A DNA stretch of 17,482 nt from CAZFCK01 sp964517355 (GCA_964517355.1 CAZFCK010000096.1:1-17482); one strand, 5' to 3'. Numbered from the stretch's first letter, positions 7,189 through 14,132 are shown. The notes: a model not told the origin generated them from the sequence alone. Program-made: numbers and translations.

Positions 7189-8109
7189 CTAGCAATGTCC
7201 AGTGCTTATCCAATGATATGCGGACATGGCGGCGACAGCTCCATCGGATGCGGCGGTAATCACCTGACGCAGTGGAGTTGAGCGCACGTCGCCAGCAGCG
7301 AAAATGCCGGGAACGGATGTCTGCATCTTCGCGTCCGTCTTGATCCAGTCGCCGTCCACTCGTTCACACAGATCTCCGAGACATGCGGTGATGGGAAGCG
7401 TTCCCACGAAAACGAAAACCCCCGCGACGTCGATATCTTCCAGTGCGCCGGTTTTGACGTTTTTAACGGTTATGCTTTCCACCAGTTCGGAACCGTTGAC
7501 GCTTTCCAACACGGAATCCCAGACCGGTTCGATCTTGGCGTTGCAGGTCGCGCGCTCGCAGGCCATCCTGTCCGCACGGAACTCGTCGCGGCGGTGCACG
7601 ATGTAGACCTTTGAAGCGAATTGCGTCAGATAGCAGGCCTCCTCAACCGCCGTGTTGCCGCCACCGATAACCGCCACGACTTCGTCCTGGTAGAAGGCGC
7701 CGTCGCAGACCGCGCAGTAGCTCACACCCGCACCTGTAAATTCCTTTTCGCCCCGCGCGCCGAGGCGGCGAAACGCCGCGCCCGTGGCCACGATGACCGC
7801 CTTGGCCGCGATGTCTCCATCGGCCGTGCTCAGCACATGACTGCCGTTTTGAGGTGTGATGTTGTTGACCGTGGTCCTGCGGATTTCCGCATTAAAATGC
7901 ATGGCATGTTCGCGAAACGACTTGGCCAGATCCGGCCCGCTGATATGCTTCTGGCCGATATAATTTTCAATTTCGCTCGTGATCAGAATCTGCCCGCCGC
8001 AGGTGCCCTTTTCCAGCACTACAAGATCAAGCCCGGCACGCTTGCCGTACACGGCTGCGGCCATTCCGGCGGGTCCTCCGCCGATGATTACAAGTTCACG
8101 TTCTTCCAT
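7189..8109 (-). CDS. trxB: Thioredoxin reductase (NADPH)
   Basis: A 306-residue FAD-dependent thioredoxin reductase of the low-molecular-weight class. It has the FAD fold GGGPAG at residues 10-15, the redox pair C132/C135 in YCAVCDGAF, the NADPH-binding GGGNTAVEEA at about 149-158 followed by HRRDEFRA, and the C-terminal FAD signature GIFAAGDVRSTPLRQV. It moves electrons from NADPH to the thioredoxin encoded in the same arm, which then reduces the glycine reductase. ATG 8109 is preceded by GAGGGG. The 34 extra codons upstream carry no family match. As first gene of the arm it lies about 245 bases downstream of the predicted sigma-54 transcription start. Confidence 0.95.
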   Translation of the reverse strand: MEERELVIIGGGPAGMAAAVYGKRAGLDLVVLEKGTCGGQILITSEIENYIGQKHISGPDLAKSFREHAMHFNAEIRRTTVNNITPQNGSHVLSTADGDIAAKAVIVATGAAFRRLGARGEKEFTGAGVSYCAVCDGAFYQDEVVAVIGGGNTAVEEACYLTQFASKVYIVHRRDEFRADRMACERATCNAKIEPVWDSVLESVNGSELVESITVKNVKTGALEDIDVAGVFVFVGTLPITACLGDLCERVDGDWIKTDAKMQTSVPGIFAAGDVRSTPLRQVITAASDGAVAAMSAYHWISTGHC

Positions 8110-8354
8110 GACCCCTCGCAGAGTGTTTGTTAGATGTGACGGGGACAAATCTCCGAACGCCCGCCGGTTGGTCGAAAAGAACGAAGGCTTTATATGAGCA
8201 GCTACTTTCAATATGTTCAGATGGTTATTGAGGATTTGAAAGCAGCTCTTTCAAGCCGGGCAAACGCATTTGCTACGTGCTTCTCGTGACTTCGGGAGAG
8301 CGCAGCATGCTGTTCGCGAGTCGGCTGACCATCTCCGGTGGCGTCAATATTGTT
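8110..8354 (-). other. Predicted 5' leader of the trxB-grdCD arm
   Basis: The region between the predicted sigma-54 start (about 8354) and trxB has no supported ORF. It contains a 7-bp hairpin TTGAAAG/CTTTCAA with a 5-nt loop (8236-8254), a smaller GCAAA/TTTGC hairpin near 8261-8274, and a 10-bp palindrome CAGCATGCTG near 8303. No U-run follows them, and by eye I could not match a glycine riboswitch. Confidence 0.35.
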
Positions 8355-8364
8355 TTTCTCTATG

Positions 8365-8380
8365 AGCAAATGGCATGCCA
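8365..8380 (-). promoter_or_regulatory. Sigma-54 (-24/-12) promoter of the trxB-grdCD-trxA-grdA arm
   Basis: On the minus strand the sequence reads TGGCATG-CCAT-TTGCT. It fits the RpoN consensus TGGCACG-N4-TTGCW with one mismatch and exact spacing. Transcription should start near 8354. The neighbouring gene encodes a sigma-54 activator, and the same promoter type faces the other way at 10505, which strengthens the call. Confidence 0.75.
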
Positions 8381-8385
8381 TTGCG

Positions 8386-8419
8386 GAATTGTTTATATGA
8401 ACTCCCCAATAAACAATTC
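8386..8419. promoter_or_regulatory. Inverted repeat, candidate activator or operator site
   Basis: GAATTGTTTAT (8386-8396) and ATAAACAATTC (8409-8419) are perfect 11-bp arms separated by 12 bases, so half-site centres are 23 bp apart, about two helical turns. It lies directly upstream of the minus-strand -24 box, between the two divergent promoters. A related TTGTTTAA/TTTAACAA pair occurs upstream of the other sigma-54 promoter. Binding by the Fis-type HTH of the adjacent regulator is inferred. The site is closer to its promoter than most enhancer sites. Confidence 0.55.
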
Positions 8420-8500
8420 TCCGTGTGACGCAGGCTCTCGGCAAAGCGGGGAGAAGGGGAGCGGCGTAGAGCTGTTGATCATGCGGAAGGAACAAATATT

Positions 8501-8529
8501 TTGACGTTATTTATAATTTTTTTTATAAA
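8501..8529 (+). promoter_or_regulatory. Sigma-70-type promoter of the activator gene
   Basis: TTGACG (8501-8506) and TATAAA (8524-8529) are separated by exactly 17 bases, in an AT-rich stretch. Transcription would begin near 8536, leaving a leader of about 84 bases before the preferred GTG start. This start position makes the TTG at 8542 an unlikely initiation codon. Confidence 0.65.
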
Positions 8530-8619
8530 GATAAAAAAGCATTGAATACATCAGCGTCTCTCGTGTGCAATGGCTATCTCACAACGCAGATGTCTTGCTT
8601 AACCTTTCGGAGGATCCCA

Positions 8620-10239
8620 GTGCTCGGCCAAGTGCTGCAGAATTGTACCGACTTGTCTCAGTTACTCGATATATTCCACATGCTTTTTGACGCTCATCAG
8701 ATAGGAATCACTATTGTTCAATCCAGCGGAGTGATTATCTATTATAACGATGCCCAAGCGCACCTTGATGAACTCACGCCCAAGGACGTTTTAGGAAAGC
8801 CCATCTGCGAGGTGTACCATTTCACCCCTGGGGACAGCCCCACCATGCGTGCCGTTACTACCGGAAAACCCGTCATTGACCGCGTCCACTATTATCGCAC
8901 CAGGCGCGGAAAACTGGTGAATTCCACCAACTCCATCTACCCTCTGTGGGCGAACGGGGTTATGTTGGGCGCCATCTGCTTTATTCAGAGTTACAACGAC
9001 ATTGGAAAACATGTGGGATTACTGCAGGAAGCGGATAATTCCGAGGACGCCGCGTCCCCATCCTCTCAGCGGCAGACCATGCAGAAAACGCATTACATGT
9101 TTTCTTCGCTGATTGGAAAAAGCCCTCTGCTGCTTGAGGCCGCAAGCCTGGCCAAAAAGGTGTCCCAGTCTTCATCTTCCGTCATGCTGGTAGGCGAAAC
9201 GGGCGTGGGTAAGGAGATATTCGCCCAGGCCATTCATTACGAAAGCGCACGACGGTCGAAGCCCTATACGGCGATCAATTGCTCCGCCGTGCCGGAAACG
9301 CTGCTGGAGGGTATTTTATTCGGTACGACCAAAGGCGCATTCACCGGGGCCGAGAACAAGCAGGGTCTTTTTGAGGCCACGAACGGCGGCACGCTTTATT
9401 TGGACGAAATAGATTCCATGCCCGTGTCCCTGCAAAACAAGCTGCTTCGAGTTCTCCAGGAAAAAAAGGTACGGCGGGTCGGCGATGGTAATGAGCGCCC
9501 CATAGATGTACGTATTATCAGTTCGGTGGGGAGTAACCCCGTGTCTCTTATTGAGGACGGGCTGCTGCGGCGGGACTTTTATTACCGCCTCGGTGTCGTG
9601 AAAATCCAGATTCCCTCGCTTAGCTCCAGAGTGGAGGACATCCACCTGCTGGTGCAGCATTTTTTGGAACTGCACAGCGGCAGGCTCGGCATTCCCATGC
9701 CCCTTGTCACGCCGGAAGCCATGACGGTTTTCTATTCTCATTCCTGGCCCGGGAATGTACGTGAATTGGAGCATGCCATCGAGGCCAGCCTGACGTTTAT
9801 TGAGCGGGGGGAGCACCTGGAACCTCGGCATCTCTACCGTGCGGTCCCGGACTTCACCCCCATTCCGCATCCGGATGAAGCCACAACACCATGGCTGGCT
9901 TTTCAGGAATCCCACATGAAATCGCCTGCCGAGCCGGGTGGCCGGCCTCAACAAGCGTCGTATGCGCGTCCTGCGGCGCCTCACGAAGAAGTTCCCCAGG
10001 CCGTTGCCGGTCCACGCGAGCCGGCAACCTCCATCTTCACAGGTGGAGCGGGGAGCATTATCAGTCTTTCTGAGCAAACACGGGCTGTTGAAGCCGCTTC
10101 CATTGAAAAAGCCCTCTGTGCCTCGGCGGGCAATGTCGCCATGGCGGCCAGGCTGCTCGGCATCTCCCCGCAACTTATGCACTATAAAATGAAGAAGTAC
10201 GCCATCACCAAACGCGCGTTCATACCCGAGAGCTTGTAA
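8620..10239 (+). CDS. Sigma-54-dependent activator (PAS - AAA+ - Fis HTH), probable regulator of both glycine reductase arms
   Basis: A 539-residue enhancer-binding protein. A PAS-like sensor lies in about residues 10-130 (IVQSSGVIIYYNDAQ). The AAA+ domain has Walker A GETGVGKE (192-199), the sigma-54 contact motif GAFTGA (239-244) and Walker B GTLYLDEID (257-265), and ends with HSWPGNVRELEHA. A Pro/Ala-rich linker follows, then a Fis-type helix-turn-helix GNVAMAARLLGISPQLMHYKMKKY. It resembles PrdR- and RocR-like activators of amino-acid catabolism. The signal sensed by PAS (glycine, selenium or redox) is unknown. GTG 8620 is chosen because GGAGG ends six bases before it. The frame is open back to TTG 8542, but that codon lacks a ribosome site. 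The intact GAFTGA fits the -24/-12 promoters on both sides. Confidence 0.9.
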   Translation: MLGQVLQNCTDLSQLLDIFHMLFDAHQIGITIVQSSGVIIYYNDAQAHLDELTPKDVLGKPICEVYHFTPGDSPTMRAVTTGKPVIDRVHYYRTRRGKLVNSTNSIYPLWANGVMLGAICFIQSYNDIGKHVGLLQEADNSEDAASPSSQRQTMQKTHYMFSSLIGKSPLLLEAASLAKKVSQSSSSVMLVGETGVGKEIFAQAIHYESARRSKPYTAINCSAVPETLLEGILFGTTKGAFTGAENKQGLFEATNGGTLYLDEIDSMPVSLQNKLLRVLQEKKVRRVGDGNERPIDVRIISSVGSNPVSLIEDGLLRRDFYYRLGVVKIQIPSLSSRVEDIHLLVQHFLELHSGRLGIPMPLVTPEAMTVFYSHSWPGNVRELEHAIEASLTFIERGEHLEPRHLYRAVPDFTPIPHPDEATTPWLAFQESHMKSPAEPGGRPQQASYARPAAPHEEVPQAVAGPREPATSIFTGGAGSIISLSEQTRAVEAASIEKALCASAGNVAMAARLLGISPQLMHYKMKKYAITKRAFIPESL

Positions 10240-10315
10240 TCGCCAAGCATGCTTCAGTGACCTGAGAAGGCACGGACGCGGGGCGCCCCCTTTCCACACA
10301 CGTACACTGCGCCTT

Positions 10316-10336
10316 GGGCTGTTCCCGAATTTTTTT
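10316..10336 (+). terminator. Weak terminator after the activator gene
   Basis: GGG and CCC around CTGTT, extended by TT and AA, are followed by seven T (10330-10336), about 75 bases past the activator stop. The stem is short, so termination here is tentative. Confidence 0.35.
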
Positions 10337-10387
10337 GCTTAATAATAAAAATTTTTTGTTTAAGAATATATTTTTTGTATTTAACAA
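10331..10387 (+). repeat. Phased T-tract repeats upstream of the grdE promoter, candidate activator sites
   Basis: Three imperfect copies of TTTTTTG followed by (C/T/TA)TTAA have their G at 10337, 10358 and 10377, spaced 21 and 19 bases, near two helical turns each. The last two also form an inverted pair TTGTTTAA (10356-10363) and TTTAACAA (10380-10387). This resembles the TTGTTTAT/ATAAACAA pair near 8386. They lie about 145-200 bases upstream of the predicted start of the grdE transcript, a usual distance for sigma-54 enhancer sites. Intrinsic bending by the phased tracts is also possible. Confidence 0.45.
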
Positions 10388-10504
10388 AAATATTGGATGG
10401 TCAGAGACAGGCCAAGCAATGGAGATGTAAATCAGCTGATGCATAACTAGCTAATATACATTATAAAAGTGACAAACTCGCAATGAGGAACGAGGTTTTC
10501 TTTG

Positions 10505-10520
10505 TGGCACGTGGATTGCT
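10505..10520 (+). promoter_or_regulatory. Sigma-54 (-24/-12) promoter of the grdE-grdB arm
   Basis: TGGCACG-TGGA-TTGCT matches the RpoN consensus (TGGCACG-N4-TTGCW) without mismatch and with exact spacing. Transcription should start near 10531. It sits 389 bases before grdE, so a long leader is transcribed first. Confidence 0.88.
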
Positions 10521-10555
10521 ATTTAATTCACAAATAACGGCCCCAAGGAAAACCC

Positions 10556-10684
10556 ATGAAATTCTCGCCCCATTCGCCCATCATTCCGTTCATACAAGCT
10601 ACGTTTTATTACGGAGCGGGAATTGGGCCGATTTTTCAGTATCACACGGGAGGGTTCGCCCCCAAACAGATTCTTTTTTCTTGA
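10556..10684 (+). CDS. Possible 42-residue leader ORF in the grdE 5' region
   Basis: An ATG at 10556 is preceded by AAGGA six bases upstream and lies about 25 bases after the predicted sigma-54 start. It opens a 42-codon frame ending with TGA at 10682-10684. The product begins MKFSPHSPIIPFIQ, has a Gly/Tyr/Phe-rich centre (YYGAGIGPIF, TGGFAP) with five Gly and five Pro, and no signal peptide or clear domain. I recognise no family. Its place directly after the promoter and before two hairpins, one a terminator, would suit a regulatory leader peptide or a small protein. Chance occurrence is not excluded, as the evidence is only a ribosome site, position and a closed frame. Confidence 0.4.
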   Translation: MKFSPHSPIIPFIQATFYYGAGIGPIFQYHTGGFAPKQILFS

Positions 10685-10695
10685 CCCGATGACAT

Positions 10696-10716
10696 GGCGC
10701 GCCTGGCAGGCGCGCC
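10696..10716 (+). other. Very strong GC hairpin in the grdE leader
   Basis: Two copies of the self-complementary GGCGCGCC (10696-10703 and 10709-10716) flank the 5-base loop TGGCA, giving a perfect all-GC 8-bp stem 11 bases after the small ORF. There is no U-run after it, so it is not itself a terminator. A second GC palindrome, GCACGCGTGC, follows near 10731. Confidence 0.6.
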
Positions 10717-10755
10717 CAACAACGTGACGCGCACGCGTGCAAGCGCGGCATTGCG

Positions 10756-10806
10756 AAAGACTCCTATGGCGTGGGGATGCTCATCCACGACATCGGAGTC
10801 TTTTTT
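10756..10806 (+). terminator. Intrinsic terminator inside the grdE leader
   Basis: AAAGACTCC pairs with GGAGTCTTT. Inside it ATG pairs with CAT and CGTGG with CCACG, with single mismatches between the stems, and the loop is GGATGCTCAT. Six T follow at 10801-10806. It lies between the sigma-54 promoter and grdE, about 100 bases before the start codon. It either ends the transcript of the small leader ORF or acts as an attenuator for the whole grdE-grdB arm. If termination is complete, grdE needs another promoter. A weak TTGACC-N15-TAATCC candidate lies at 10860-10886. Confidence 0.8.
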
Positions 10807-10908
10807 ATTGCGGATGCGCGGCTGCAAGCAAGGAGGAGAAGACAAGAAAACATAACGCCTTGACCGTGTCTACGTATCAATAATCCCTAATTGGAAGGAG
10901 GTGTTTAC

Positions 10909-12192
10909 ATGAAGCTTGAATTGCACAAGGCCGCAGTCAAGGATGCGCAATGGGGAACCAAGACCCATGTTGACGGCGGAGTGCTCTACATCAACAAAGA
11001 AGAGGCCGTCGCCGTTATTATGGAAGACAGCCGCTTCAATAAGGCGGATCTGGAAATTGCCAGACCAGGTGAAAGTATCCGTATCATTCCCGTAAAGGAT
11101 GCCATTGAGCCACGTGTGAAGATGGACGGCAGCGGGTACTTCCCGGGTTTTTGCGCGCCCATGTCCAGAGCCGGGGATGGAGCGACATTCGTGCTGGATG
11201 GCGCTGCCGTGGTCACGTGCGGCCCCATCGTGGCTTTTCAGGAAGGCCTTATCGACATGGATGGTCCGGCTGCGGAGTTCACGCCTTTCTCTAAAACCGT
11301 GAACATCGTCATGGTGGTCGACCCCGTCGACAACCTTGATCCGCATGAATATGAAGCGGCGCTACGTGAAACGGGTCTTCGCCTGAGCGTGTATCTGGCC
11401 AAGGAATGTATGGATGCGAAACCCGATTCCATTGAGGTGTACGAAAAGGGCTCGGTAGCTGAGGAAAGCGTAAAGTATCCGAATCTGCCCAAGGTGCTGT
11501 ATCTCTGCATGTCCATCACGCAGGGCCTGCTCCATGATACCTATGTTTACGCGACAGATCTGCGTCCGTCGCTGCCGACTCTCTTACATCCCTGTGAAGT
11601 ACTGGACGGTGCGGTTGTTTCCGGCAACTGCGTTTCCGCCTGCGATAAAAACACCACGTACCATCATGTGCACAATCCCGTGGTTACCGAACTCTTTGCC
11701 CGCCACGGCAAAGACATCAACTTCCTCGGCATGGTGCCCACGTTGGAAAGCACCATCCTGGCCGGCAAAAAGCGGGCGGCCATGATGAATCTCACCCTGT
11801 CCAAGGAGCTGGGGGCCAACGCCGTCATCATCACGGAAGAAGGCTACGGCAACCCTGACACGGATTTTTGCCTGAACGCGAAACTGCACGAAGACGCGGG
11901 CATCGTCGCCGTTGTCATTTCCGACGAGGCTGCGGGCATCGACGGCAAAAGTCAAGGCATTGCGGACTCTACACCTGAACTTGTCTCTTTTATTTCAACC
12001 GGAAATGTCAACGAAATGATTGAAGTTCCGGCCATGGAAAAAGTTATCGGCGATGATAAAGCCATTGCCAACCTTTCCGGTGGCGCTGCCGAAAGTTTGC
12101 GCCAGGATGGGTCCATGTACATCGAGCTCCAGGCCATTATCGCCTCGACCTGCGAAATCGGCTTTAGCCGTGTCAGTTGTGAATATATATAG
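10909..12192 (+). CDS. grdE: Glycine reductase component B proprotein, alpha/beta subunits (GrdE)
   Basis: A 427-residue proprotein of the GrdE/GrdG/GrdI family, the substrate-binding part of component B. The maturation site is visible as SGNCVSACDKNTTYHH with C241. In the family the chain is cut before this cysteine, which becomes a pyruvoyl group that forms a Schiff base with the amine of the substrate. Other family stretches are the FPGFCAPMSRAGDG segment near 78-91 and the C-terminal half with GMVPTLESTILAGKKRAAMMNL. ATG 10909 has GGAGG close upstream (AAGGAGGTGTTTAC). An in-frame ATG six codons earlier lies inside that ribosome site. Ten bases separate its stop from grdB. GrdE (glycine), GrdG (sarcosine) and GrdI (betaine) are close relatives. 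I prefer glycine because of the accompanying genes, but substrate is not settled. Confidence 0.92.
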   Translation: MKLELHKAAVKDAQWGTKTHVDGGVLYINKEEAVAVIMEDSRFNKADLEIARPGESIRIIPVKDAIEPRVKMDGSGYFPGFCAPMSRAGDGATFVLDGAAVVTCGPIVAFQEGLIDMDGPAAEFTPFSKTVNIVMVVDPVDNLDPHEYEAALRETGLRLSVYLAKECMDAKPDSIEVYEKGSVAEESVKYPNLPKVLYLCMSITQGLLHDTYVYATDLRPSLPTLLHPCEVLDGAVVSGNCVSACDKNTTYHHVHNPVVTELFARHGKDINFLGMVPTLESTILAGKKRAAMMNLTLSKELGANAVIITEEGYGNPDTDFCLNAKLHEDAGIVAVVISDEAAGIDGKSQGIADSTPELVSFISTGNVNEMIEVPAMEKVIGDDKAIANLSGGAAESLRQDGSMYIELQAIIASTCEIGFSRVSCEYI

Positions 12193-12202
12193 CGAGGGAC
12201 AC

Positions 12203-13519
12203 ATGAAATATCGTATTGTACACTATATCAACCAATTCTATGCAGGGAAGGGCGGTGAGGATACCGCGGACTACAAGCCCGAATCTGTGCCAACCCCTGT
12301 GGGGCCAGGAAATGAAATAGCCCGCCTGCTCAAGGAGCGTGGCGGGGAGGCGGAAATAGTGGGCACCGTCATCTGTGGTGATTCCTACTATGGCGAAAAT
12401 ATTGAAGCGGCTCGCGCAGCATGCCTCGAGTTGGCCGCAGCGTTCAAGCCGGATCTCATCCTTGCCGGGCCGGCATTCAACGCGGGGCGCTACGGCGTGG
12501 CATGTGGAGATATGGCGGCATCGGCCGGAGAAAAATTGGGCATACCCACTGTCGCGGGAATGTATAAAGAAAATCCGGGTGTGGAACTCTACGGTAAGGG
12601 TTGTTACATAGTGCCCAACTCCGAAAGTGCCCGCTCCATGAAGCAAGATCTCAATGCCATGACATCGCTTGGCCTCAAGCTTGCGAAAAAAGAGCCTATG
12701 GGACCGGCCAGGGAAGAAGGCTATTTCTCCCGCGGCATTCGCAAGTGTTTCTTCAAGGAGAACTCCGGCGCGTCACGGGCCGTAAGCATGATGCTGGCCC
12801 GTTTGAAAGGTGAGGAATTCCTCACGGAATATGAAATGCCGGTTTTCAAGAAAATACCTCCCGCGGCTCCAGTAACAGACATGAAAAACGCAACCATCGC
12901 CATCATCAGTTCCGGCGGTGTGGTGCCCTTTGGCAACCCGGATCACATTCGAGTTTCCTCCGCGGATAGTTATGGCAAGTACGACATCTCAAGCATTGAT
13001 GATCTGACTCCGGAAAACTATGAATCCATCCACGGCGGTTATGACCGCGCCATGGCCAGCATTGACCCTGACTGCATAGTGCCCGTTGATGAATTGCGCA
13101 AAATGGAAAGAGAAGGCGTTTTCAAGAAGCTCCACCCCTTCTTTTACACCACCACGGGCACTGGCACGAGCGTGAACAACGCCGAACAATTCGGCCAGGA
13201 CATTGGAGCGCTTTTGCGCAACGCGGAGGTGGATGCCGCCATCCTCACATCCACCTGAGGAACATGTACTCGATGCGGTGCATCGATGACGCGTGAGATT
13301 GAACGTGTTGCCAACATTCCTGTTGTGCAGATAGCCACCATCGTTCCCATCATGCTCACTGTGGGGGCAAACAGGATCGTACCCGGGGTCGCCATCCCGC
13401 ATCCGGTGGGCGATCCCCTTAAAGGTCCGGAAAGAGACCACTCTGTACGGCGCGACCTCTTGCTGAAGGCTCTTGAAGCCATGCAGACCGAAATTACGGA
13501 GCAGACTATTTTTGAATAG
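12203..13519 (+). CDS. grdB: Glycine reductase component B gamma subunit, selenoprotein GrdB (in-frame UGA = Sec352)
   Basis: A 438-residue selenoprotein read through one TGA at 13256-13258. Across it the protein reads AAILTSTU-GTCTRCGASM, the signature of the GrdB/GrdF/GrdH family, with Sec352 in the active site that attacks the alpha carbon of the pyruvoyl-bound substrate and releases the amine. The N-terminus MKYRIVHYINQFYAGKGGED and the later PAFNAGRYGVACG are also family hallmarks. The downstream 87 residues continue in the same frame to TAG at 13517 (ending TEITEQTIFE), so nothing is missing. ATG 12203 follows GAGGG. An ordinary gene caller would end the gene at the UGA and miss the C-terminal fifth. 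GrdF (sarcosine) or GrdH (betaine) remains possible. Confidence 0.95.
13270..13286 (+). promoter_or_regulatory. SECIS hairpin of grdB
   Basis: TCGATGC (13270-13276), loop GGT (13277-13279) and GCATCGA (13280-13286) form a perfect 7-bp stem with a GGU tri-loop, starting 11 bases after the UGA. Spacing and the G-U loop bases match known bacterial SECIS elements bound by SelB, such as fdhF of E. coli. Confidence 0.8.
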
Positions 13520-13524
13520 TCTCG

Positions 13525-13560
13525 AGCCCCCGTAGCGGCGTTGCCGTTGCGGGGGCTTTT
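13525..13560 (+). terminator. Intrinsic terminator between grdB and grdX
   Basis: AGCCCCCG (13525-13532) and CGGGGGCT (13550-13557) form a perfect 8-bp stem, with an inner CGGC/GCCG hairpin, followed by TTTT. It starts five bases after the grdB stop and would cut transcription before grdX, lowering expression of grdX and the transporter relative to component B. Confidence 0.75.
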
Positions 13561-13668
13561 CACAACAGGTGCAGTTTCAAGACAAGACAGACTATGCCGG
13601 GGCCGCCATCTTTTCTCACGCCGTTGCAGAGATACGGCGAGCCCTTACTGGCAACGAAGGATAGACAT

Positions 13669-14067
13669 ATGGAGTACGTTATTCTGACCAATAACGGCAG
13701 CATTGGGGCGGACATTCAAGGGGTCGCAGTGACCCACGTCGCTGACGGCATTGAAGCCATCTACGACGCCATCAGCGATCTCTTGCAAAACGGCTATGCC
13801 CTGGTGTCATCGCCGCTGCCGGCCAATGTGCCCCTGATCCGCTCGCCGATCCGCAGTGTTATTCTGGAAAAAGCTCCCCGCCGGTATGATGCGCAGGGTT
13901 TGATGATCCTGGAGAAGGCGAGGGCGCGGACGGATATTCTCGGCGTTATCGATGAGGTGCGCATACGATCCGATCTCGAATTAATAGACAAGGATCAGTT
14001 GTTGCGCGCCATCAGGCAGTTAAGGGAACTTGGCCGGCATATCCCCCGGAAAAGCCATATGAACTGA
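13669..14067 (+). CDS. grdX: GrdX family protein
   Basis: A 132-residue cytoplasmic protein of the GrdX family, found only with glycine, sarcosine and betaine reductase genes. Its role is not established; help in assembly or regulation of the complex is only a guess. The N-terminus MEYVILTNN and the middle GYALVSSPLPANVPLIRSPIRSVIL followed by a helical LMILEKARA segment match the family. No signal peptide, membrane segment or cysteine motif is seen. ATG 13669 has AAGGAT about eight bases upstream. It lies after a terminator downstream of grdB and 65 bases before the transporter gene. Confidence 0.82.
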   Translation: MEYVILTNNGSIGADIQGVAVTHVADGIEAIYDAISDLLQNGYALVSSPLPANVPLIRSPIRSVILEKAPRRYDAQGLMILEKARARTDILGVIDEVRIRSDLELIDKDQLLRAIRQLRELGRHIPRKSHMN

Positions 14068-14132
14068 GACGGTATTGCGCCTTGCTGAAACCGCACCTGT
14101 GCATTTGAACCATCAACACAGAGGAGTCTGTT

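Noticed and set aside
8110..8354. Glycine riboswitch in the trxB leader, or on the opposite strand near 8295 (GGGAGAGCG)
   Set aside because: Only a short GGAGAG-like match is present. The remaining conserved aptamer core could not be found by eye. A covariance-model search (Infernal against the glycine riboswitch family) would settle it.
8371..8384. Plus-strand sigma-54 promoter TGGCATG-CCA-TTGC toward the activator gene
   Set aside because: The spacer is one base short. The same bases give exact spacing on the opposite strand, so the minus-strand reading is preferred.
8542..8619. TTG at 8542 as start of the sigma-54 activator
   Set aside because: It has no ribosome site and lies about six bases after the predicted transcription start, while GTG 8620 has GGAGG at correct spacing. 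The frame upstream shows no PAS similarity.
10640..10680. tRNA-like T-arm (GGGTTCG) in the grdE leader, possibly tRNA-Sec
   Set aside because: No matching acceptor stem, anticodon arm or CCA end was found around it.
13256..13519. grdB as a broken gene ending at TGA, with a separate small ORF after it
   Set aside because: The sequence on both sides matches the GrdB selenoprotein signature in one frame and a SECIS hairpin follows the TGA.
10909..13519. Component B being sarcosine (GrdG/GrdF) or betaine (GrdI/GrdH) specific
   Set aside because: Not excluded, only not preferred. The subunits are close relatives, and a phylogeny with characterised GrdE/B, GrdG/F and GrdI/H would decide.
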